Of a stretch of 64,000 nt of DNA, positions 53,286 through 61,156 are shown one piece after another. A model generated the notes under the pieces. The model was not told where the DNA came from, made no database searches, and saw only the letters and a list, made by a program, of their open reading frames with translations. Numbering within the stretch: the first letter of the stretch is position 1; each line of letters starts with the position of its first letter. Where the stretch lies: the NCBI GenBank assembly GCA_017506865.1, contig JAFCMP010000539.1, positions 186,001 to 250,000 on the forward strand, given 5' to 3'. The DNA comes from Tribonema minus (taxonomy: Eukaryota; Sar; Xanthophyceae; Tribonematales; Tribonemataceae). A program made the position numbers and the translations under genes.

Positions 53286-56200
53286 ATGTCTGGCGAGAAG
53301 GAAACTCAAAACCAGGTGAGCGAGCTGGCTTGGACCGTCGTGTCCAATTTCAGTGCAAAGGAACACCACTTGCTGCAGTAGCAGTAGCGGCGTTGCTGAC
53401 GGACATGCGGCTGGTGGAGCTAATGAAAGGGGAACGAAGCTTGCGGATACAATACTGCGCAATGAAAGTGCTTAGCGTCGGGATTCTGCACGCTCAAAGC
53501 TTGCCGCGTGGTTCGCACACCATGAAAGATACTGCAGCCTGAGTTGACCACTCACTCAACCAGTCACATGCTTGCCGGTAGGCACATGCGGCAGTTACAG
53601 CGCACCAAGAGCAATGTGCAATATGTCAAAGCGCGAGCAGTTCCCTCTTAGTTGTGAAAAGCATGTAGTAGCAGCTTAGACAACGTTGCATGACAACAGC
53701 ATAATTTTGAAGGCTTTCATTGTTGTGATCCTGCCAAAGGCAGCAAAGTGCAGTATAGCTGGGCAGCACACATGTAATGGAGATGTAAATGTAGGTGTCA
53801 GCGTATTGAGAGCCATCTGTGCATTTGGCAATCCGGCATTCACTCTACGGTGGCACTTGACGAAAATCCGTGCCTATCCCAGGCTGGCCACCAAACTGGT
53901 GGCTCTGCCTCCCGCAATGATTGCGAAGCAGTGGTTCCGCGTATGAGTCATCCATAAACGTTGCACTGGTGGTACAATGAACACATGCAGAGCTCACTGT
54001 GATGAGTTCGAGCTGCCCCAGGAGAGAATTAATAAACTGATTAGTCCGTGCGTCCAGTTCGTTTCTCAACACATGCAGCATCTCCACTGATACGGCATGA
54101 GAGATCGGGACACACACACTGCGTTTACAGCACCCAGCAATACTGCACTTTCAGCTGTACCGGCCTTCACGATAAACCTGCCTTTGCTTGTCACACTTAA
54201 CCCTAACCCACTGTGCGCGCGCAGTCGCCCGCGTGTGCGACGAGCTGAATGACACACCTGAAATGATCATGCTGGCAGCACCGTGATGTGAGCTCGTACT
54301 CAAAAGTGTATGCTGTGCATCTGTCCTTCACGCAGCTTCAATTCAATGAGCAATGGGACACATGAGCACTGCCTCTGGTCTACTTGAACTTGTCATACCG
54401 CGCGCCCGCCCGCCGCAGGTGTTTGACGAAGTTGATGACACGCCTCAGATGACCATACTAGCAGCACAGTGGTGTGGGAATGCATTATAATTACTTCATT
54501 GAACTTCACTTTCAGAGCAAAGGGGATGAGCACTGCCTCTGGTGTACTTGAGCTTGTCGCACCGCGCGTCCGGGCGCCGCAGGTGTTTGACGAACTGGAT
54601 GACACGCCTCAGATGACCACGCGGTCGCAGGCGGGAAAGATCCTCGCGCAGGCGCACGATGAGATCCCAGGCGAACCCTCCAGAGAGGAGGTGGACGAGG
54701 TGAGCAGTGTTCAATCTTGAACTCATTTGGTTTGAATTCCATCTCTGCAGTAGGCGGGCAAGATCATCGCACAGGCGCACGATGAGATCCCGGGCGATCC
54801 CTCCAGAGAGGAGGTTGACGAGGTGAGCGTGGCCTCAACTTCAACTGATCTGACTTGAAGCTTCAAACTGCAGTAGGGACGTCGTGGCACAGGCGCACGT
54901 TAAGGTGTTCCGGTTATCCTTGGAGAGCGGAGGTGGATGAGGCAAGCCTGCGCTCAACTTCGCTTTTTTAAAAGGCTCAACTTGAACCTATTTGACTTGA
55001 GGTCCACCTCTGCAAACAGAAACTTCTGATGCGCCTGCGAGAGGAGGTGGACGAGGTGAGTCTCTGCGCAAGTTGCACTTCTGTGACTTGAAGTTCACCT
55101 GCAACAGAAACTTCATGGCACAGGAGCACGATGAGGCGGACAAGGTGAGCCTGTGCTCTGCTTCAATTTTGTTCGGAAACGCCTTCTTAAGAGCAAACAG
55201 TGCAGACACACGGTAGTGCCTTTGTCGGCAGAACCAGAGCGCCCCTATTCCAGAAGCATAGTGTGGCCTGCGTGAGTTCGTCCAATTGCACATCCACCCA
55301 GGCATGTAACAGCATATTTGTGATCAACTTCACCTTCAATCCTGCGGCAAGCTTGTTACACTTTTCGAACAACGACCGCTCTTCACTCAGCTCAAGCTTG
55401 TGTAGCTGCACTTTGGCTGCAAGAAGCCGGGAGCACCCCCCTGCACAGATTGGAGCAACCGCTTCATCGTGCCGTGCGCTACCTGACTTCATTATGGTAA
55501 AGGTCTCCCCTCATGCTTTGTGAGTGTCTGCAATTGTTGATACAGTTCTGTGTCATGTGGGCAAGTTTGGGCTGTTGCACAGCAAGCTGTGGTATCGGCC
55601 TCATGCTGTGTGGGCGGTCTTCAAGTCGTTGAAGTTGCGTATCTTGTACGCCAAGCCCTTGAGCCTGAGCGCAGCAAGATCACTGGCTGACAGGGGTGTG
55701 CCCGTGGGTACTTGTGGAGTGAACGTAACCCCGATCGTACCGCAAACCCTAGCCCACTACTACCTCAACCATAATCCTCACCGGCACCCGACAAAATATG
55801 CTTGCAACTTGCAGTTTGGTCACAGTGTATATCGCCTGCAGTACAGCAATATCATAGAAGTGCATGATTCAAAGCACGCACACGACAGCAGCAAATGGAG
55901 AGAAATCCAGTTTTGCAATTTGCCTGCCTTTCTCCGTGCGCTCCCGGCAGGCTGGCTACCTACGATGCACAGAGGCGGCAACTTCACTGAACTCACTATG
56001 ACCAACCAATCAGCTTCTCACAAGTTTCTACGACATGCTTCTTATTGACACAACTACATCAAAAGCTGTGCAACCATATACCGAAGCAATGAAGAACGTA
56101 GTTCGCTTGCACCGATCGGTCAGCGCAGCAAGCAGTTTGCTCAAGCATGTGCCCCTTCATCCGATTCAACCAGACCCATGATCCGAAGTAGACTGGTTAT

Positions 56201-56515
56201 GTGAGTCGGTTTCGCACACTGAGTCACTAGCACATGCACTCACCCATTGCCGTCCCGCGCGCGCCCTCAGGCGGCGCAAGGCATGTTCAGCTCGTGAACT
56301 AGAAGTCACAAACATGCCTGCACTTAAAAACACATCGGAATTTCCCTCATGTAAGTTAGTGTATCGAGCACTTGTTCACTAACAGTTGCGCCACCTGCGC
56401 GCCTCAGGCTGCGCAGCGCATGGGCGGCGCCAGCGGCAGTGGCGACGCCATCAGCGATGAGGCGCAGCAGGAGGGGGAATACGCCCCCCCCGCCCCCCAG
56501 CCCAGCGATGACTGA
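53286..56515 (+). CDS. Small acidic DDTP/EYxPP family protein, member B (3 exons)
   Basis: Exons 53286-53315 (MSGEKETQNQ), 54583-54699 (39 codons: VFDELDDTPQMTTRSQAGKI, LAQAHDEIPGEPSREEVDE) and 56408-56515 (36 codons: AAQRMGGASGSGDAISDEAQ, QEGEYAPPAPQPSDD) join in phase 0 to 84 residues. It closely matches member A at the start (MSG...QN) and in VF-DDTPQ-TTRSQAGK. It matches members A and C in the last exon (xIS, EYxPP). Exon 2 is surrounded by echoes of its own edges. One of these (54753-54821, AGKIIAQAHDEIPGDPSREE and VDE) is open, in phase 0 and bounded by AG and GTGAGC, so an isoform with a doubled segment is possible. Function unknown; probably disordered. Confidence 0.72.
54225..54480 (+). 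repeat. Upstream echoes of member B exon 2 acceptor edge
   Basis: Two copies of the acceptor plus exon start precede the real exon (54583). At 54228-54290: GTGTGCGACGAGCTGAATGA and ACACCTGAAATGATCATGCT. At 54405-54475: CCGCCGCAGGTGTTTGACGA and ACGCCTCAGATGACCATACT. The nearer copy is the better preserved. Confidence 0.88.
54735..55160 (+). repeat. Downstream echoes of member B exon 2 donor edge
   Basis: Four copies of the exon end plus donor follow, each separated by roughly 50 bp of intron-like DNA with AACTTCAA words and a CTGCAG-type acceptor: 54745-54828 (almost intact, GAGGAGGTTGACGAGGTGAG), 54880-54940, 55030-55062 (GAGGAGGTGGACGAGGTGAG) and 55105-55153 (CACGATGAGGCGGACAAGGT). Preservation falls irregularly with distance. 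Confidence 0.9.
55524..56048 (+). CDS. Long open frame in member B intron, unassigned
   Basis: A 174-codon frame with ordinary amino-acid composition (RILYAKPLSLSAARSLADRG, LQFGHSVYRLQYSNIIEVHD, FCNLPAFLRALPAGWLPTMH) and no low complexity. It begins without an ATG in the first codon. The opposite strand at 55187-55492 also looks protein-like (KVQLHKLELSEERSLFEKCN). No family is recognised. It may be a nested gene, exon or relic. Confidence 0.3.
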   Translation: MSAIVDTVLCHVGKFGLLHSKLWYRPHAVWAVFKSLKLRILYAKPLSLSAARSLADRGVPVGTCGVNVTPIVPQTLAHYYLNHNPHRHPTKYACNLQFGHSVYRLQYSNIIEVHDSKHAHDSSKWREIQFCNLPAFLRALPAGWLPTMHRGGNFTELTMTNQSASHKFLRHASY

Positions 56516-57547
56516 GCAACGCTGGATCTGAGCAGTGCTCAGTTGGGGAGTGGCCCTTGAGCTGCCCTGGGCGCGTATGGAATGGAGGCTGGCGGTCACG
56601 TGCGGTGTTGGCGCAGTGGTAGACGCAGCCGCTTGCAGTTTGTTCGGCGGCTAGTGTGGCCCCCCCTTCGGGCGCAGCAACTTGAACTTGAAGTGCAGGC
56701 GGTGGCACAGGATTGCTGATGTAGACCCATCAAAGGTGCTGGCTTGACTTGTTGCAAGTCTGGCACAGGTGGGGCAATCGTGAGCTTAGCACACAGGTGG
56801 GGGTTGCACTCTCATAGAGGGCGGGAGCCAGAGCTGGACTCGCGCTTTGTTAGACGGCAACATGGCAACTTCCAAGGAGGGGTGGCTTACAAGCCAAGCA
56901 GGGGTGTATCATATGTATGCGCCACAGGCGATCAAGCTTGTACAATGTGTTGCGCTCGGTGTCGGTGTACCCATATTGTACGCATATGGCACACGCGAAC
57001 GATTCATATCACCATAGCACCCAATGCACATCGCACATCAGATGCGAACGCCGGTGCGCCTCTTCTTGCCACAGTCAGTGTACTGACTTGTTGTCGCACT
57101 TCAGGGCAGCAGATTTCAGCGGATGCTGAGAACCGCTGCTGTGCACATGCACATACACACAAGCTAGCATACTGCTTTTCATGAGCTGGTTTGGGAGTGC
57201 AAAGCGGCCAGATGTCAACATCCATTGACTGTTGTGAGCAGTGACGCATAGCAGTGCTCAACCTCTTATTGCCGTGTCCGAAAGTACTGCCACAAGCGGA
57301 AGAGCTTCGTCCAGCTGTTTATGTGTGTGTTCCATGTAAACTTGAAGCACTGAAAAGAGGTGTGACCTTGTGCGTGTGGATGCTTTTGTTTGCGCTTCAG
57401 CGCCTCAAGCTGAGACCTGGCTGATCTTGTGAGTGGCACCGCATGCATTTCTGAATACGACCGGGTGCACTGTGCGGTCGACTGCTCCCTTCCCTTGCAT
57501 GCACTGTGCCACTTCCTCCTCTCTGAGCCATGGGTGTCGGAGTCGGA
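56516..57547. other. Spacer without recognisable gene
   Basis: Short frames only. A TTGGCGCAGTGGTAGACGC word at about 56607 resembles a tRNA A box but lacks a B box or pairing acceptor stem. AACTTGAACTTGAAGT lies at about 56680. Confidence 0.35.
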
Positions 57548-57574
57548 GGTGGACAATCGTCGGCTACGAGCGGA

Positions 57575-57680
57575 GAAAATCGGCAGGCGGTAAAACTCCA
57601 CCAATCACATTCGAGGAGAACAGGCAGCGAACGCTCCTTGCCCATTCCGGGAACATTGCGTTTAACTTCAACTCAGTGAC
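57575..57680 (+). promoter_or_regulatory. Conserved proximal promoter/5' UTR of copy B
   Basis: It retains CGGCAGGCGGT, AAACTCCACCAATCACA (CCAAT at 57601-57605) and GAGGAGAACAGGCAGCG in the same order and distance to the ATG as copy A. It ends with AACTTCAACTCAGTGACC, which matches 3482-3500. Confidence 0.45.
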
Positions 57681-57727
57681 CTCCGATCATCTCTGCTTCA
57701 CTCACGCCACAACAACATCTGATGCAA

Positions 57728-58783
57728 ATGAACAACAAGAACATCTCTACCAGCATGACTACTACGTTCGCCATGAAGACTGCTGCCGCTACCGCTCCTG
57801 GCCTGGCCACTCCTGCAGCCGACAGCGCCCTGTACGTCCACGCGGCGAAGGTCCTCGTTGAGCGTGACTCTGCGTCTCTCCGCAAGGTCACGCCTGCCCA
57901 TCTGGCGACCATCTTCAGCCTTCTACAACTGCCTGCGAGGCGTCTCGTGAGGCTGGGTCTGGTGCCTCGCGACGTTATGCGGGCTGAGATGCTGGCGCAG
58001 AAGAAGCAGCCTGTCGCCAGCGGCGAGAACAAGGATCTTTCCGGCAGCAGCACCGACAAGGATGGCAACGACACCTCCGAGCCAGCGGCCAACGTCGGCC
58101 CTATCCGCGCTGTGCTGCAGCAGCACGGCGTCGACCTGGGGCCACGCCAGATGGCTGCTCTGCTCACCGCGCTGGAGACCCCTCCCCGCATGTGGGTCAA
58201 GAGGGGCGTCGTCTCGAAGGAGGCGCTGGACGCAGTCAAGCCCCAGCGCGAGCTGCTGAACGAGGTGCACTTTTTCCGGCGCGGACCTGAGGCGTCTGGC
58301 GCGAAGAAGCAGGCCGGCAAGCCTGCCGGCAAGGCTGCTGCCAACGTCGGGGGTTTCAGCGGCAGGGGTGCCGCCAGCCCCCGGCGTGGTGAGAACGCTG
58401 CCGCCTTCGGTGGCCGCAGCTTCGGTAAGGGCCCCTTTGGTGGCCGTGGCTGCGGGCGTGGCGGTGGCATCAACCGCTTTGGGGGTGGCGAGCGGAGCAT
58501 GTTCGGCCCTGCTGCTCGTGGCCCTCCCCGCCGCTGCGGCTGGGGTGTGCACGGCGGCTATGGCGACAGCGTGCGCCGCTGCGGTGGCGGCCCTGGCGTG
58601 CGCAGCTGCGGCATGGGCATGCGGTGCGGCGGGGGCGAGAGGATGCGCATGCACGGCTGTGGCGCTCGTGGCTGCGGCGCTATGCGTGGTGAGGGCCCAT
58701 TCATGAGGCGTGGTGGCGGTCGCATGTGCCGCCGCGGTAATGGCGGTGCCCCTGTGATCATGTTTGCTAAGCTGTCGCTGTGA
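57728..58783 (+). CDS. Two-repeat helical protein with Gly/Arg/Cys-rich tail, copy B
   Basis: Intronless, 351 residues from the ATG that aligns with copy A (an ATG two codons earlier, at 57722, is also in frame). Residues about 1-195 are nearly identical to copy A, including both helical repeats (VTPAHLATIFSLLQLPARRL and LGPRQMAALLTALETPPRMW). The acidic linker is shorter and the tail differs mostly by Gly/Arg/Cys/Ser swaps (for example ERSMFGPAARGPPRRCGWGV). The frame-preserving pattern of differences suggests selection for protein. The linker and tail diverge faster than the repeats. No named family is recognised; RNA association is inferred only from the RGG-like tail. Confidence 0.85.
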   Translation: MNNKNISTSMTTTFAMKTAAATAPGLATPAADSALYVHAAKVLVERDSASLRKVTPAHLATIFSLLQLPARRLVRLGLVPRDVMRAEMLAQKKQPVASGENKDLSGSSTDKDGNDTSEPAANVGPIRAVLQQHGVDLGPRQMAALLTALETPPRMWVKRGVVSKEALDAVKPQRELLNEVHFFRRGPEASGAKKQAGKPAGKAAANVGGFSGRGAASPRRGENAAAFGGRSFGKGPFGGRGCGRGGGINRFGGGERSMFGPAARGPPRRCGWGVHGGYGDSVRRCGGGPGVRSCGMGMRCGGGERMRMHGCGARGCGAMRGEGPFMRRGGGRMCRRGNGGAPVIMFAKLSL

Positions 58784-59440
58784 GCGCGCATAGTGCCTAC
58801 ACACAGGGAGGGTAAACCTGTTTCTGCAGTTGAAGGATTTTTCGAAGGGTGAGGGGGTGCACTGCTACAGCAGCAGTGGCAGCACGAAAACTGTCAAGTA
58901 GTGCTGCTGCTGCTGTTTGTGTGCTGCATCTCTGGCACCGCCGTTGTTGCTTTCCGAAATATATGTAGGAAAGCGCATAGGCAACTTCAGGCCTTCTGCA
59001 GTTCAGCATTTGCCGGGATAACAATCACAACCGGGGGAATGGGGGGTGGGGTGGGGGGGGGGTTACTGCGTCCGCCTCTTTCAAGTGGTAGTGATGCGCG
59101 CTTGCATGTATATATGAGCAGCTCAGACCGGGTAGCAGCGGTGACTGCTGTCATTGCACACTACAAGCTGCGTGTGTGTGTGAGCGGAGAGGGGCAGTGC
59201 ATCAGCGAGACGGGGGTGGTATTGGGCGACGTGCCTAGAGGCGCGCATGTCGGTGACGGCGGTGAATGCGCTGGCAAAACGTGTGCTGGCGAGTTGCGGT
59301 GCCTGGCGATGCTATCCATGAAAATCCATGCTTTCTGGAGATACCCCCATGACATCTACTGCGACTTTTGATGCCTGTGTGTTTTCAGTTGGTGGAAGCG
59401 ATGCATACATATCCATTGCACATGTTCTCATGGTTGTTTG

Positions 59441-60350
59441 GCTATCATGTTTCGTTTCCAGGATTCAAAGTGTGTTGTTTGTGATGATTGTACTGTACAA
59501 CGAGCATCGCACATCACCGGCAGCGCGCATGATGCATACCTACATGATGATATAGTATGGCAGTGATTCAGTAGCACTCAGCTGCACGCCGCCGGTCAGA
59601 GGCGTAACCAGAAGCACAGTAGGGATGCATTCGATGCATGTGTCAACAACACTGAAAAAGTTGTAATTGTCCAGCTTGCATACTGGTGAGTGCAAAGCGC
59701 GGTGAGCAGAAGGTGTAATGCAGGTTCATATCCGTATATTCTCACACAGTGTTTGTGGGTGCAGCGCTGCGCTTTTGGGGTCGCTGTGTACCGTAACCGC
59801 AGTGACTGCTCTTGTGCACAGCCACAACATAACCTGCAGTAGCCTTCGTTGCATGCTCTTAACTCCTGATTGAGGATACACAAGCGTTTGCTAAAGTTTG
59901 TCCCCAAAGACATGTGCAAACACTCGCCTGGAAATGGTGGCCTATGACATCATTTAAAAAATAATAATAGTTGTGTTGCATGCATCGAGGCCCCTTCAAT
60001 CAGCTTTGGCGTGCATGCACTTGTCAAGTGACAGCACGTATGTGATGTGTACACCTGCTTGTGTAGCCTGTCATTTTCAAGGCGTGCGTCTGACTGTATC
60101 TCTTTGCCTTCGTGTGGGGTATTGAATCATACCTCAAGTCAGCTCTCCTCATGTTCAATCACGCCTTGGTGTCATATTCCAATATTCTGGTGTGACTCAG
60201 ACAGGACAGCTGAAGACACATTACAGATACAGCCTGATCTCTTCAGGTCAGCATATGTTGCCTGGGGACCCCTAGAACTTTACTAAGAATCGTGACCCCC
60301 GTGCCAGGATCCGTTGCCAGCATACGCACGAACGGAGATCTGCAGATGAG
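59441..60350. other. Spacer without recognisable gene
   Basis: AT-richer DNA with short frames on both strands; no motif, repeat or splice pair found. Confidence 0.35.
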
Positions 60351-60927
60351 ATGGTGTCACACAGCGGGTGCTCGCTGCAAGCAAAAGGAGGAGCTTTCTC
60401 CTCTATTCGAGACGGTGGCGTGGTAGAGGTGGCGGGCCTGCTGAAAGCTGCTTGTCAGCACTCACTCACGGCAGCGCACGCGTCCTCTCACGACGAACGA
60501 CAGCACCACCCTGCGACACCTCTTGGTGAGTGAGCTTTTCCTTTGGCGTGCCTCAACTGCAGCGCGTGCTTGAATCGGCTTCGCAGGAAAAGACACATAC
60601 GTAGTCTCAGGGGCCCTGGACCCCACTACACACACCCTATTTTCCGCAGCCTTTGACCACTTCGGCGCTATGTCACGCGACACCCAAGCGCTGCTACACG
60701 CACTCGCCGAGCAGAGCTCGCAGGGCAGCTACAATCTCGCGCAGCGCGTTGCCTTCTGGCGCCGCCGCACCTCCCTCGCGCTACAGCGCGCGCTCACACG
60801 TGTCGTGATCGACAACTGGAACGCAGTCATTGCCCCTGATGGCGACGTCAGCGCTTACCGCCGCATCGCACTGTTGCAAGTGCCGCGGCCCTCGCCGGCC
60901 AGCGCCGAACCGCCGGCTCCTCCGTAG
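60351..60927 (+). CDS. Hypothetical or LINE-derived C-terminal fragment
   Basis: Segments 60351-60525 and 60587-60927 join at G+GA if a 61-bp intron (donor GTGAGT, acceptor TTCGCAG) is removed, giving 171 residues. The second part reads FSAAFDHFGAMSRDTQALLH, ALAEQSSQGSYNLAQRVAFW and RRRTSLALQRALTRVVIDNW. The pattern F-x-x-F...G-M-S...L-x-x-L-A...W-R-x-x-x-S-x-A-L-Q-R-A resembles the closing helices of LINE-type reverse transcriptase proteins in algae and oomycetes. It may therefore be the tail of a degraded element rather than a host gene. No RT core is seen upstream. Confidence 0.35.
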
Positions 60928-61156
60928 ATTTAGTTATTGCAAGCCCGATTTATCGTGCGCGCAGCCCATGCGGTCCAGGACATAATATACAACTTCACTG
61001 CAAAGAACACCAGCTCAACAGCTATCAGCTTGCCACGCGCGAGCATGATTGTTGTGCTTGAATGTCTCTGCATGAGTTGTAGTGTCAGTGTCAACTTCGT
61101 GCTGACCTCCCTCTTGCTTGCTCCTGCTGCGCGCCACCGCATGGCAGCAATAAGAT

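Larger units (their letters stand above)
57548..59440 (+). repeat. Segmental duplication, copy B (partner 3357-5280)
   Basis: Homologous to copy A across promoter, CDS and 3' flank. The shared block AGTGCCTACACACAGGGAGG and AAACCTGTTTCTGCAGTT directly after the stop is almost unchanged. Diverged patches extend past 59300. Between 58784 and 59440 no other gene is seen. Confidence 0.9.

Noticed and set aside
56600-56665. tRNA gene
   Set aside because: An A-box-like word is present, but there is no B box, no T arm and no pairing acceptor stem.
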